From: Lactococcus carnosus
Lineage (GTDB): Bacteria; Bacillota; Bacilli; Lactobacillales; Streptococcaceae
Direction: 5' to 3'
Assembly (NCBI RefSeq): GCF_006770265.1
Contig: NZ_CP017194.1
Span: 1,798,001-1,862,000 of the forward strand
Length of the DNA: 64,000 nt
Shown here: positions 36,208 through 45,594 of the stretch, one piece after another
Numbering within the stretch: the stretch's first letter is position 1
How the letters are laid out: the number at the start of each line of letters is the position of its first letter
The notes under the pieces: model-generated
What the model saw: the letters and a program-made list of their open reading frames with translations, nothing else
Told to the model about the DNA's origin: nothing
The model's database searches: none
Program-made: the position numbers and the translations under genes

Positions 36208-37884
36208 TTATTCAACTGAAAATAGATAAGGGTAAACAGGCTGTCCGCCTTCAAAAATTTCAATGTCAACATCTGGATAACTAGCTTCAAGCGTTTTGCA
36301 TAGTTTGTCAACTAACTTACGTGTCCCATCAGCACCAATGTAGATACTGATGATTTCTGCATCTTCATTATCAGCCATCATTTTAGAGAATGTTTCGGTT
36401 AAGACACCCAACATATCTTTATCTGATATCACAATCTTGTTATCGATCATACCAAGCCAATCATTTTCATGAATTGTAAGCCCATCGATAGCTGTATCTC
36501 TAACCGCATTCGTCACCTGACCACTTGTCACTTCTGATAAGTTTTCAGTCATATCTGCTACGTTTTCGGCTAAGGTTTTATTCCCTTCAAAAGCTAATAA
36601 AGCTGTCAATCCTTGTGATACAGTCTTAGATTCAATGACCTTGGCAGGAACGTCAACAACATCCGCAGCTGATTGTGCTGCCATGAAGATATTCTTATTA
36701 TTTGGAAGAATGATGACATTGCGCGCATTAACAAGTTCGATTGCTTTAACGATGTCCTCAGTTGATGGGTTCATCGTTTGACCACCAGAGATGACGTAAT
36801 CAACACCCATGTCTTTGAAAATCTTAGCTAATCCTTCTCCAGCAGCAATGGCGATCACACCAAATTCCTTGATTTCAGCTGCTTTTGTAGGCGCGGTTGC
36901 TTCCTTGATAACTTGCGCATCATGTTGCTCACGCATATTATCAACTTTAACCTTGACCAAAGCACCGTATTTCAGGCCTTCTTGCATGACAATACCAGGG
37001 TCTTCTGTATGGACATGGACTTTAACAATCTCATCGTCATTGACGACAAGTAATGAATCACCGATTTCATTTAAGTAATTACGGAATTCATCATAGTCAA
37101 AAGATTTAGTGACAGTAGGTCCTTGACCTAAGCCAACCATAATTTCCGTACAGTAACCAAACTTAATATCTTCAGTGGCCACATGACCTGCTACTGATTT
37201 ATGATGTTCTGCATTTACCATCTCATCCATAACAGCAGGTGTCGCTTGAAACTCTTCTGAATCTAGGTATTCACCTGTTGCAGCTGCAACAAAGCCTTCT
37301 AAGATATAGACTAAGCCTTGACCACCTGAGTCAACAACGCCAACTTCTTTTAAGACAGGTAGCATATCTGGCGTTTTAGCTAGTGCAACCTTAGCACCCT
37401 CAAGTGCTGCTTTAAGTACGTCAATCGCATCATCAGATTCAGTCGCTTTTTTACCAGCAAACGCTGCAGCACCACGAGCAACCGTTAAAATCGTGCCTTC
37501 AACTGGTTTCATGACTGCTTTGTAAGCAACTTCCATCCCATTTTGAAAGGCACTGGCTAAGTTCGCTCCAGTAAATTCAGTTTCATCTTTGATGACTTGA
37601 CCAAAACCACGGAAAATTTGGGACAAAATAACACCTGAATTACCGCGTGCCCCCATCAGAAGCCCTTTAGATAAAACGGCTGCCACATCACCTACAGTTT
37701 CGGCATGCTTATCAGAAACAGCTTTGGCACCATTTGTGATCGTCATGCCCATATTTGTGCCTGTGTCGCCATCAGGTACTGGGAAAACATTTAAAGAATT
37801 GACATATTCAGCACGACTATTTAAACGTGTACTGGCTGCCTGTATCATTTCCTTAAACTGGCCAGCATTAATTGTATTTCCCAT
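36208..37884 (-). CDS. fakA: Fatty acid kinase catalytic subunit FakA (DhaL/DegV-binding)
   Basis: 558 aa. The N-terminal DhaL domain has the Mg-ATP site VPDGDTGTNMGMT near residue 34 and SRGNSGVILSQ-type glycine segments (MGARGNSGVILSQ). The central and C-terminal domains (ISGGQTMNPSTEDIV, IILPNNKNI, EIISIYIGADG) are those of FakA. With a DegV-type FakB it phosphorylates host or recycled fatty acids. It starts 1 bp after the Gls24 gene stop, a standard pair in Firmicutes. Confidence 0.9.
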   Translation of the reverse strand: MGNTINAGQFKEMIQAASTRLNSRAEYVNSLNVFPVPDGDTGTNMGMTITNGAKAVSDKHAETVGDVAAVLSKGLLMGARGNSGVILSQIFRGFGQVIKDETEFTGANLASAFQNGMEVAYKAVMKPVEGTILTVARGAAAFAGKKATESDDAIDVLKAALEGAKVALAKTPDMLPVLKEVGVVDSGGQGLVYILEGFVAAATGEYLDSEEFQATPAVMDEMVNAEHHKSVAGHVATEDIKFGYCTEIMVGLGQGPTVTKSFDYDEFRNYLNEIGDSLLVVNDDEIVKVHVHTEDPGIVMQEGLKYGALVKVKVDNMREQHDAQVIKEATAPTKAAEIKEFGVIAIAAGEGLAKIFKDMGVDYVISGGQTMNPSTEDIVKAIELVNARNVIILPNNKNIFMAAQSAADVVDVPAKVIESKTVSQGLTALLAFEGNKTLAENVADMTENLSEVTSGQVTNAVRDTAIDGLTIHENDWLGMIDNKIVISDKDMLGVLTETFSKMMADNEDAEIISIYIGADGTRKLVDKLCKTLEASYPDVDIEIFEGGQPVYPYLFSVE

Positions 37885-37885
37885 A

Positions 37886-38248
37886 TTAATCAGCCACCAC
37901 TTTCACATTTTGTACAAAGACATTAACTGAGTTTGCTGTGACGCTCAGTTGGTTCTCTAAATTAAATTTAACGCGCTCTTGTACATTTTTTGCCACTTCA
38001 GAAATTTTAACACCAAATGATACAATCACATAAATGTCGACATCAACGCCATTATCTGTTGCTGAAATCACAACACCCTTGGCATAATTTTCTTGGCGTA
38101 ACAGTGTTTTGAAATTATCTTTCACCGCATGTTTACTTGTCATACCGACCACACCAAAAATCTCAGTCGTTGATGCCCCAACAATTGTTGAAATAACATC
38201 ATTTTCAATCTCAACTGTTCCATTTTTTGTATTAATTGTCACAGACAT
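37886..38248 (-). CDS. Asp23/Gls24 family envelope stress protein
   Basis: 120 aa. The Asp23 domain is complete: VEIENDVISTIVGASTTEIFGVVGM, then YAKGVVISATDNGVDVDIYVIVSFGVKISEVAKNVQERV. The family includes the membrane-associated Asp23/AmaP system. It is coupled to fakA (1-bp gap), as in Bacillus YloU-YloV. Confidence 0.9.
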   Translation of the reverse strand: MSVTINTKNGTVEIENDVISTIVGASTTEIFGVVGMTSKHAVKDNFKTLLRQENYAKGVVISATDNGVDVDIYVIVSFGVKISEVAKNVQERVKFNLENQLSVTANSVNVFVQNVKVVAD

Positions 38249-38402
38249 AATTTTTCCTCGCTTTACACTCTAACTTATATCAACAAGCCTACTTATCTTA
38301 AAAGCGGCGCGCATATTTTTAGTCATCCATCGGACTAACTCACTTAAACAAAGTGATCACTAATGAATGCTCTCTTCCTCATTTTATCATACTCTAGCCA
38401 AT

Positions 38403-38428
38403 AAAAAAACCGTGAAGTCATTTCACGG
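38403..38428 (-). terminator. rpmB terminator
   Basis: Stem CCGTGAA/TTCACGG (38410-38416 and 38422-38428), T run on the minus strand, 15 bp after rpmB. Confidence 0.8.
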
Positions 38429-38442
38429 CAGTTTTATACTAA

Positions 38443-38631
38443 TTAAACACGTTCAACTGAAAGGTTTTTAAGTGCACGAGCAGATGCCCATACTGATTTA
38501 ACTTTGCCGTTTTCAACGATTTTAATTTTTTGCAAGTTTGGTTTCACTTGTTTTTTCGTTTTGTTCATTGCATGCGAACGGTTGTTAGCTGATGAAGTCT
38601 TACGACCTGTAAAGTAACATACTTTAGCCAT
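38443..38631 (-). CDS. rpmB: 50S ribosomal protein L28
   Basis: 62 aa, usual length. The L28 pattern [19 protein letters not shown] and KPNLQKIKI are visible; the zinc-type cysteines are partly lost as in many Firmicutes. Monocistronic between a ribosome site (GAGG) and terminator, and divergently placed relative to the DUF1129 gene. Confidence 0.95.
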   Translation of the reverse strand: MAKVCYFTGRKTSSANNRSHAMNKTKKQVKPNLQKIKIVENGKVKSVWASARALKNLSVERV

Positions 38632-38826
38632 GATATATTTCTCCTCGAGTTTTTTTTGTTAGTCATTTCATAACATACTAGAACATTATACCATGTTTTG
38701 CCTTAAAATCAAGTCGTTTTAAAGATTTATTTTTATACGTCCAGTCTCATATGTAAAAGGAGCGGGATAGCTTACATGAAACCGATATCATTTTTTCAAG
38801 ATAGTGATGAAAAATGCTACTTTTTC

Positions 38827-38835
38827 TGTTAGAAT
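38827..38835 (+). promoter_or_regulatory. Extended -10 element of the DUF1129 gene, leaderless arrangement
   Basis: TGT-TAGAAT (38830-38835), AGGGAT, then ATG at 38842. No matching -35 was found. Confidence 0.55.
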
Positions 38836-38841
38836 AGGGAT

Positions 38842-39513
38842 ATGGAAAATTATATCGAACAGTTAACAGCAAAAAATAGTGAGTATGTTCATGTGATCAC
38901 ACGTGAACTTGTTAAAGTGGGCAAATCAGACGAGGAAATTAAGGTCATCTTATCTGAAATTCTCCCACAGATTGTCGAAGCGCAGGAGCAACGGATTCTT
39001 GCTAAGGATATTCTAGGTACGCCTTCGGAGTTCACTGCAAAATATGCGCCAAAAATCGCCAATAAAAACAGCAGTAAAGTGGATAACAACAGCAATGAAA
39101 CACCTGTCTTGATGTGGCTTGATAGTTCCCTCTTAATGCTCGGATTTATCGCCATTTTAAACGGTGTGATGTCACTCTTTAGCAAAAGTGCCATCGTATA
39201 TGGTATTATCACACTGGTTACCATGAGCCTAGCTGCTGGTTTTGTCATCTATCTCATGTTCCGACTTGTCTATAAACCACAGAGCGAAGGTAGAAAAAGA
39301 CCTGGATTTAAAGCTATCGGCCTTTTAACGCTAACTTTTCTCGTTTGGATTGCCCTTTTTACGCTAACGTCATTATTGCCTAAAACAATCAATATTGCGC
39401 TAAATAGTTATATCGTGCTAGCAATAGGTTTAATTTCTCTTGGTGGTAGGTATCTACTTAAACGCAAATACCATATCAAATCTGCTATGGCAACCCAACC
39501 TGTTAGGAAGTAA
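38842..39513 (+). CDS. DUF1129 family membrane protein
   Basis: 223 aa. Residues 1-90 are soluble and helical; four membrane segments follow (about 95-210) before a basic tail (RYLLKRKYHIK). The arrangement is that of the DUF1129 family of Lactobacillales; function unknown. It is divergent from rpmB and convergent with polA, closed by the terminator at 39529-39559. Confidence 0.78.
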   Translation: MENYIEQLTAKNSEYVHVITRELVKVGKSDEEIKVILSEILPQIVEAQEQRILAKDILGTPSEFTAKYAPKIANKNSSKVDNNSNETPVLMWLDSSLLMLGFIAILNGVMSLFSKSAIVYGIITLVTMSLAAGFVIYLMFRLVYKPQSEGRKRPGFKAIGLLTLTFLVWIALFTLTSLLPKTINIALNSYIVLAIGLISLGGRYLLKRKYHIKSAMATQPVRK

Positions 39514-39528
39514 GTGCCTAACAACATA

Positions 39529-39559
39529 AAAAAAATCAGACCGCCAAGTCTGATTTTTT
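39529..39559. terminator. Bidirectional terminator
   Basis: Stem AAAAAATCAGAC/GTCTGATTTTTT (about 39530-39541 and 39548-39559), 6-nt loop, between convergent DUF1129 and polA. Confidence 0.85.
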
Positions 39560-39565
39560 TTATGC

Positions 39566-42181
39566 CTATTTAGCTTCATACCACGTTTTGCCACTATTTT
39601 CATCAACTAGTAAAGGAACAGCGAGAGTAATCGCATCCTCCATCGTTAATTTCACGAGTGCTTGTACCGCTGAAAGCTCCTCATTTGGTACATCTAGTAC
39701 AATTTCATCGTGTACCTGAAGTAGCATTTTGGCCTGATAGTTGCCGGCTTGTAAGGCTTTGTCCAAGTTAATCATCGCTACTTTAAGAATATCTGCTGCT
39801 GAGCCTTGAATCGGGCTATTAATCGCCGTCCGTTCAGCAAATGAGCGAACAGAGAAATTTCTAGCATTGATATCTGGTAAATTACGACGTCTGTGATAGA
39901 GCGTTTCAACAAAACCTGTATCTCTAGCACTTCGAACACTATTTTCCATGTAGTTTTTGATATCTGGATACCGTTCAAAATAGGTCTCGATATAGGTCTT
40001 GGCTGCTTTTCTAGAAATACCAAGATTATTGGATAGGCCAAAGTCTGAGATGCCATAAACCACACCAAAGTTGACCGCTTTTGCATTACGACGATCATTT
40101 GCTGTCACATCTTCTGGTTTATCAATCCCAAATACACGCATGGCTGTTGACGTATGAATATCTGCCCCTTTTTGGAAGGCTGAAATCAGATGTTCATCTC
40201 CTGAGATGTGAGCCAACACGCGCAACTCGATCTGTGAATAGTCGCTTGATAACAAAACTGAGTCTGTATTTTCTGGTAGGAAGGCTTTGCGAATTTTACG
40301 TCCCTCGGGCAAACGAACGGGAATATTTTGTAAATTAGGTTGGACACTAGATAAACGACCTGTTTGCGTCAAATCCTGAACATAGCGCGTATGAATCTTG
40401 CCATCTGCCATGATTTCACCTAGCAGTCCGGTCACATAGGTAGACTGAATTTTAGAAATCTGACGGAATTTTAAAATTTTATCTACAATCGGCGCTTGAG
40501 CTGCGAGTTGTTCAAGTACATCAACAGCTGTCGAATAACCCGTCTTTGTTTTTTTGATGGCAGGTAAACCCATTTTTTCAAATAAGATGACGCCCAATTG
40601 CTTAGGAGAATTGATATTAAATGGTTCACCCGCAAGCTCATAAATCTCTGCCGTTAAGGCCTTGATGACTTGCTCATTTTCTAACCCAATCTCGCTTAGG
40701 ACACCACCAGACACTTTGATCCCTGTGATTTCCATCTTAGCCAGGACATTTGCTAGGGGCAATTCGATATCAGACAAGAGTTTTTCTTGGTCATTTTCTC
40801 GTAATTTATCCACTAATGGTGTTTTCGTCTTAACAAGGGCAGCTATTTTCCTAGCCAGATGATCAAATAAGACAGCATCTTCTGGCACAGCTCGCTTGGC
40901 CCCCTTACCGTAGACCAACTCATCATCAGCTAAATCATAGCCAAACAAATCGGCGATGGTTGAAATTTTATTATTCTCAATCGTCGAGTAAAGATATTTG
41001 GCCAACATGGTATCAAAACTAACCAGTGGATAATCGATCCCTTGACGTGCTAGTAGGACTTTGTTTTTCTTAAAATCAAATGTATTTTTAGGGAAAGAGA
41101 TAGCTGCTAGCAGGCTTGTATCTTTAGACACATAAATCTGTTTGTCATCTCCCCAGGCAAAGCCAATAATCTCATCCCGATGATAGTCATCTCCTAAAAT
41201 TTCTAGGTAGAAAAATTGATCCTCATGGAACATATCAGGACTTGGTTTATCGGTTATCACAGTAAAATCAATGACTTCAACAACTTTCTCTGTCACACCT
41301 TCCAAGTCTTCTAGGAATTTATGGAAGCCCATTTCCTTATAGAATGCTTTGAGTTTATCGTAATCAGCACCCTGATAGAGGGTCTCATCAAGGCCGATTT
41401 TGATAGGTGAATCTAGATCAATCGTTGCAAGCTCCCTTGATAGGAAGGCTTGTTCGCGATCATTAATCAGATTCTCTTTCATTTTAGAGGTCTTCATCTG
41501 ATCAACATGATCATATATACCTGCTAAAGACCCATACTCAAGCAAGAGTTTAATACCCGTCTTTTCACCGATTTTTGTCACACCCGGAATATTATCTGAT
41601 TTATCTCCCATCAAGGCTTTTAAATCAATAAATTGTTCAGTCGTTAAGCCAAGTTTTTCATTCAGATAAGCTGGTGTGTAAGTCTCAAGTTCCGCAACAC
41701 CCTTGATCGTGATTTCGACTGTTGTTTTCTCTGTCGTTAACTGAGTTAAATCTCGGTCACCAGATACGACTGTGACTTTGTCAAAGCCAGCTTTCTCAGC
41801 CTGGGTTGCCAAGGTACCGATAATATCATCTGCTTCAAAATTAGTAAGGTCATAATGGGTAATCCCTTGTGCTTCAAGCATTTCCTTAATAAAAGGCATC
41901 TGCTCTCTAAATTCATCCGGGGTCTTAGCACGGCCTGCTTTGTAATCTGCAAACATCTCAGTTCTAAAGGTCGTTTTCCCAGCATCAAAAGCAACCAGGA
42001 CATGGGTCGGTTGCACCTTATCTAAAACATTTCGCAACATCGTATGAAAGGCAAAAATGGCATTAGTATGCAACCCTGATGGTGCAACAAAGCGATCAAT
42101 CTGTGTATAGAGTGCAAAAAAAGCACGAAAGGCGATCGAGGAACCATCGATTAAGAGTAAGTTTTTTTCTGTATTTGTCAT
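39566..42181 (-). CDS. polA: DNA polymerase I
   Basis: 871 aa. The 5'-3' exonuclease domain (LLIDGSSIAFRAFFAL, KGVAELETYT) fills residues 1-290. A degenerate 3'-5' exonuclease domain follows: the DxE pair is not obvious, as in other Firmicutes lacking proofreading. Then comes the polymerase domain: SDYSQIELRVLAH near 650, RRNAKAVNFGVVYG (O-helix) and QVHDEIVLDVP near 827. The ATG is 6 nt from an extended -10 element. Monocistronic, with its terminator shared with the DUF1129 gene. Confidence 0.95.
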   Translation of the reverse strand: MTNTEKNLLLIDGSSIAFRAFFALYTQIDRFVAPSGLHTNAIFAFHTMLRNVLDKVQPTHVLVAFDAGKTTFRTEMFADYKAGRAKTPDEFREQMPFIKEMLEAQGITHYDLTNFEADDIIGTLATQAEKAGFDKVTVVSGDRDLTQLTTEKTTVEITIKGVAELETYTPAYLNEKLGLTTEQFIDLKALMGDKSDNIPGVTKIGEKTGIKLLLEYGSLAGIYDHVDQMKTSKMKENLINDREQAFLSRELATIDLDSPIKIGLDETLYQGADYDKLKAFYKEMGFHKFLEDLEGVTEKVVEVIDFTVITDKPSPDMFHEDQFFYLEILGDDYHRDEIIGFAWGDDKQIYVSKDTSLLAAISFPKNTFDFKKNKVLLARQGIDYPLVSFDTMLAKYLYSTIENNKISTIADLFGYDLADDELVYGKGAKRAVPEDAVLFDHLARKIAALVKTKTPLVDKLRENDQEKLLSDIELPLANVLAKMEITGIKVSGGVLSEIGLENEQVIKALTAEIYELAGEPFNINSPKQLGVILFEKMGLPAIKKTKTGYSTAVDVLEQLAAQAPIVDKILKFRQISKIQSTYVTGLLGEIMADGKIHTRYVQDLTQTGRLSSVQPNLQNIPVRLPEGRKIRKAFLPENTDSVLLSSDYSQIELRVLAHISGDEHLISAFQKGADIHTSTAMRVFGIDKPEDVTANDRRNAKAVNFGVVYGISDFGLSNNLGISRKAAKTYIETYFERYPDIKNYMENSVRSARDTGFVETLYHRRRNLPDINARNFSVRSFAERTAINSPIQGSAADILKVAMINLDKALQAGNYQAKMLLQVHDEIVLDVPNEELSAVQALVKLTMEDAITLAVPLLVDENSGKTWYEAK

Positions 42182-42187
42182 GTCTCT

Positions 42188-42196
42188 ATTTTAACA
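42188..42196 (-). promoter_or_regulatory. Extended -10 element of polA, leaderless arrangement
   Basis: TGT-TAAAAT (TAAAAT 42188-42193, minus strand), AGAGAC, then ATG at 42181. Confidence 0.55.
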
Positions 42197-42302
42197 TAAA
42201 AAGACCCATCTCATTCAAGATGGGGTTAGTATACTTAGGTAGTGACAAATATATAGACGCGCTGATTTATCGCGAGCAGCAGACCAGCCAAAGACGCCTT
42301 GA

Positions 42303-42533
42303 TCAAAAAGGGGAGATTGTTTGATCACTTACGGCTTTTGTGCTCATTTCTGATCTGCCTGCGATCACAGGTTTCCCTTCAGCATCTATCAAGGGCGTTA
42401 GCCCACAACCTGTGTCTTTACTAGCCAATAAATACTGGACACCTGTTGCTTTATCTGTGATGATGTTGATACCTTGAAATGCCCCGCCAGTTGTCCGCTC
42501 AAAACGGCCTTTTATCTCCTTTTTTGTCAACAT
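42303..42533 (-). CDS. DUF6440 family protein
   Basis: 76 aa from the ATG at 42533, chosen for the AGAAGGAG ribosome site 5 nt upstream. The segments GGAFQGINIITDKATGVQYL and CGLTPLIDAEGKPVI are the DUF6440 signature. Function unknown; small soluble protein. It is transcribed toward polA and has no obvious partner. Confidence 0.72.
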   Translation of the reverse strand: MLTKKEIKGRFERTTGGAFQGINIITDKATGVQYLLASKDTGCGLTPLIDAEGKPVIAGRSEMSTKAVSDQTISPF

Positions 42534-42709
42534 AATTCTCCTTCTACCAGTTCTGAATAACCAGTTAAGCAATCAGCACTAACGCATAGCACTGCTTATC
42601 TATAAGTCTACCGCCTATTCTTTTGAAATGCAACCCCTCCTAGCCACTATCACCACTACCAAGCTTTAAAAGGATAATAAATCGTCTGATTTTAACAGAT
42701 TTCAAATAG

Positions 42710-42738
42710 TTTACTTCTACTAAGAAACATTGTATAAT
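42710..42738 (+). promoter_or_regulatory. Promoter of the ABM gene at 42768
   Basis: TTTACT (42710-42715), 17-bp spacer, TATAAT (42733-42738). Confidence 0.7.
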
Positions 42739-42767
42739 GAAATTTCATCTAAGAAAAGGGGTCGAAA

Positions 42768-43052
42768 ATGATCGTCATTAATGTATTTTTCCATATCAAA
42801 AAAGAACAAAGAGATGCTTATTTAGCAGCGATGGACGTCTTAGTCTCTCACTCTCAAAAAGAAGCAGGGGCTCAGTTTTACAACTTGTTCGCTGATCCAA
42901 AAGATGACACTAAATTTGTCATCATCGAAAACTGGGAAAATGAGACAGCTATCGCTGCTCATAATGAAAGTGCCCACTTCAAAACATTTGCTGGTGAGAT
43001 TAAACAATTTCTTGTTGAAGATCTCCGTGTTGTGGTCAGTTCACAAAAATAA
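42768..43052 (+). CDS. Putative quinol monooxygenase (ABM superfamily)
   Basis: 94 aa. MIVINVFFHIKKEQRDAYLAAM, FYNLFADPKDDTKFVIIENWEN and AHFKTF are the YgiN-like ABM pattern, a dimeric ferredoxin-like fold that acts on quinols. AAAAGGGG precedes the ATG. Monocistronic with its own promoter and a strong terminator. Confidence 0.82.
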   Translation: MIVINVFFHIKKEQRDAYLAAMDVLVSHSQKEAGAQFYNLFADPKDDTKFVIIENWENETAIAAHNESAHFKTFAGEIKQFLVEDLRVVVSSQK

Positions 43053-43065
43053 ATTGGGAACATAT

Positions 43066-43104
43066 AAAAAGGTATCTACCTCATAAAGGGGCAGATACCT
43101 TTTT
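43066..43104. terminator. Bidirectional terminator
   Basis: Stem AAAAAGGTATCT/AGATACCTTTTT (43066-43077 and 43093-43104), serving the ABM gene and, in reverse, the gut operon (gutA ends at 43153). Confidence 0.85.
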
Positions 43105-43152
43105 TATATGGCGCAACCTACATCCTTACCATCAATGGGTATCGTCAACTCC

Positions 43153-43509
43153 CTATATGATTTGGATCGTTGAACTGACTTTAAGATCTGGTAATGCCTT
43201 ATTCTCTACGTAAAGTGTACCTGGCAGTTCTGCTTGACGGGATCCATCAAACTTAATCGTAATATGACCAAGAGATGATAGATTACTCTGAACGACATCG
43301 CCAACTGCAGTAATAAAATAAGGCGTCTCATCAAAGATAATTTCTTGACCAACTTGGATATGACCGTTGATCTTGTCTAACTTTATCATGTAGCAAAACT
43401 CTGCTAGCATGGCAGGGGCTTCTTCCCCAAATAGGATGAGCATCTGACTTTCTTTTAATACTGCTGCTTCTGGACCAATTGCCATAACTTGCGTGCTGAA
43501 AACTGTCAT
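43153..43509 (-). CDS. gutA: PTS glucitol/sorbitol EIIA component
   Basis: 118 aa, the usual length for EIIA-Gut (PF03829). The phosphohistidine region and LGHITIKFDGSRQAELPGTLYVE C-terminal segment fit the family. It passes phosphate from HPr to EIIB-Gut. It is last in the gutFRMCBA operon and 11 bp after gutB. Confidence 0.87.
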   Translation of the reverse strand: MTVFSTQVMAIGPEAAVLKESQMLILFGEEAPAMLAEFCYMIKLDKINGHIQVGQEIIFDETPYFITAVGDVVQSNLSSLGHITIKFDGSRQAELPGTLYVENKALPDLKVSSTIQII

Positions 43510-43520
43510 ATTTACCTACC

Positions 43521-44519
43521 TTATCTATACAAGCCAAAACTTGCTAACCAAGCGACGACGACACGTGGTAAACCATTTAGAAAACGGGAATACAAAACAC
43601 TAGGTACCCCTACTTCCACTGTTTCAGCTTCTGCTTCCATTAATCCTAGACTGACTGGGATAAAATCACACCCATTTTGAGTGTTAATGGCAAATAAAGC
43701 CGGTAGTGCTAGATGTGGTGGAATATTCCCCTTACCGATTTCTACCCCAATTAACGTCCCAATAATTTGTGAAATAACAGCACCAGGTCCTAGTAGCGGA
43801 GACAAGAAAGGTAAGGAGCAGATAAAGCCGATGATAAAGAGACCACCTACATTACCAGCCAATGGTAGCATGGCCTTAGCGAATAAATCCCCTATACCTG
43901 AGCCTTGGATAATCCCAATCAGCATCGATACAAATGCCATAAATGGTAGAACAGTTTGAATTAAGGTTTGAACTGCTTCTCGTGCTGCTTGATTGAAGAT
44001 GGCAACGACTTTGCCAGCCCCCATGCCAATTTTGGCGATAAAGCTACCATTTGCAGCACGCTGCTCAGTGAGTTTTTTGCTTGTATCGATTTGATCTGTT
44101 ACAGCTCTCACAGGTTGCACATGTGCGCTGTCCTCCTCCCCAATTTCTAGGGGTTGAATATTATCTAGTTTGACTGCAGATACATAGATTGTCTCGTTAA
44201 TATACTGGGCCAGAGGGCCACTTTTACCGGTCGCGACAATATTAATCGTTGGGATTCCCTTTTGTGGATATATCCCACAACGCAGGGTACCTCCGCAGTC
44301 AACTATTGCCAAGGCAATCTCACGATCAGGAATAGATGTCTTGAAGCCATTAACAGAGGTCATTCCTGTTAACGCTTCAATTCTATCCACAATGACAGGT
44401 CTCTCCCCTCCACCTGTGATATAAATAAATTGATGTTTCTCTGCTGTTGGCGTGATTGTAAGCGGCCCACCGTAACCGCCCGATCCTTTTGTCACAACAA
44501 TACTTTTATAGTCAGTCAT
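43521..44519 (-). CDS. gutB: PTS glucitol/sorbitol EIIBC component
   Basis: 332 aa. The cytoplasmic EIIB domain carries the phosphocysteine in [17 protein letters not shown] near residue 75; the membrane EIIC domain (from about residue 170) contains [23 protein letters not shown] and several further segments. Sorbitol is taken up and delivered as sorbitol-6-phosphate. Same strand and tight spacing with gutC and gutA. Confidence 0.9.
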   Translation of the reverse strand: MTDYKSIVVTKGSGGYGGPLTITPTAEKHQFIYITGGGERPVIVDRIEALTGMTSVNGFKTSIPDREIALAIVDCGGTLRCGIYPQKGIPTINIVATGKSGPLAQYINETIYVSAVKLDNIQPLEIGEEDSAHVQPVRAVTDQIDTSKKLTEQRAANGSFIAKIGMGAGKVVAIFNQAAREAVQTLIQTVLPFMAFVSMLIGIIQGSGIGDLFAKAMLPLAGNVGGLFIIGFICSLPFLSPLLGPGAVISQIIGTLIGVEIGKGNIPPHLALPALFAINTQNGCDFIPVSLGLMEAEAETVEVGVPSVLYSRFLNGLPRVVVAWLASFGLYR

Positions 44520-44542
44520 TCGTTTTTCCTCCTAAATTTCTC

Positions 44543-45109
44543 TTATGATGCGAGATCAGTCTTAACAGCAACTGTCTTACTAAGGGTGATACCCTGTTGT
44601 TTAGACACGAAGGCCGTTGTTAAATCCGTTACCCAACCGCCAATAAAGTTCATGACCAAGCCAACTAGGAGATAGCGAATGGCAAGCTCCGTTTGATTCA
44701 AGCCTAGTTTTTGAATCCCTTGCGCAATACCCATCCAAACAAACAGCTCCCCTGGATTAATATGCGGGAAAATCCCATTACTGGTATGATTAAATTGCAT
44801 GACGGATGCAGAAAAACTTGGCTTATAATATTCTGGTAAAAACCGCCCCATGGTATGACTCATTGGGTTACCTAACATAAACGTTGATAGGAAGGGTAAA
44901 ACCAAGTACCGTGCGAGTGGATTCTTCGTTGAAACTTGGGCAATACGTTGTATCTTGTCTTCACCTATTAAAGCGATTAAGGCATTCATTGCAACCATTA
45001 ACATCAAGACGAGTGGCACGATGCCTGTCATCCACCCCATGAAAGTCTCGCCTCCTGTTTTAAAGAGACTCATAAACCCATCTGCTAGTTTAATAATTAG
45101 TGTCATCAT
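44543..45109 (-). CDS. gutC: PTS glucitol/sorbitol EIIC2 component
   Basis: 188 aa, EIIC2-Gut (PF03608). Hydrophobic segments around MGWMTGIVPLVLMLMVAMNAL, MLGNPMSHTMGRF and AIRYLLVGLVMNFIGGWV match the family. With gutB and gutA it makes the complete sorbitol PTS. Confidence 0.9.
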   Translation of the reverse strand: MMTLIIKLADGFMSLFKTGGETFMGWMTGIVPLVLMLMVAMNALIALIGEDKIQRIAQVSTKNPLARYLVLPFLSTFMLGNPMSHTMGRFLPEYYKPSFSASVMQFNHTSNGIFPHINPGELFVWMGIAQGIQKLGLNQTELAIRYLLVGLVMNFIGGWVTDLTTAFVSKQQGITLSKTVAVKTDLAS

Positions 45110-45126
45110 TTTTCTCCTATATCTAT

Positions 45127-45594
45127 TTATTTATGCAGCACTTGCTTTTTAGCAAGCATCACATGTAATTTGAGATGCTCAAACATTGATAATTTTGTTT
45201 CTTCAACCGTATCACCGGACTGAACACGTAGATAAAGCATGCGTGCATTTTCGATCGTCTGGCGTGTGATACGTAACTCTTTCGACACCAGGGGGTGATA
45301 AGGGGTCAGCGCCTCCAAAGCGATATCGGTAAATGTATCAATTGTCTTAAATTTTGCCAGTACACTGATGCCTTGCATTTTTTGTGTTTCTTTGATAACA
45401 CCCCGAGCATCCAAAGCAAATAGCATAATCGTCCCTGATTGAATACGGCCTGGTCTTCGACCAATGGCAACACGTCCCCCCCGTCTCATACGCTGATAAA
45501 CTTGATTAAACTGTTTAATCTGATGCATGCCAAACAAAATTTGTACACCATAGGCTACAGCCGCTATAATTCCGAATACTAGCCAACTATTCAT
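45127..45594 (-). CDS. gutM: Glucitol operon activator GutM
   Basis: 155 aa. An N-terminal hydrophobic segment (SWLVFGIIAAVAYGVQILFG) precedes a basic region (RRGGRVAIGRRPGRI) and a GutM-type domain (PF06923). GutM is required for full gut operon expression in relatives. Its start overlaps the stop of the gutR C-terminal fragment by 4 nt. Confidence 0.87.
   Translation of the reverse strand: MNSWLVFGIIAAVAYGVQILFGMHQIKQFNQVYQRMRRGGRVAIGRRPGRIQSGTIMLFALDARGVIKETQKMQGISVLAKFKTIDTFTDIALEALTPYHPLVSKELRITRQTIENARMLYLRVQSGDTVEETKLSMFEHLKLHVMLAKKQVLHK

Noticed and set aside
42079..42324. Plus-strand frame overlapping the polA 5' end
   Set aside because: It lies antisense to polA and its promoter and has no ribosome site.
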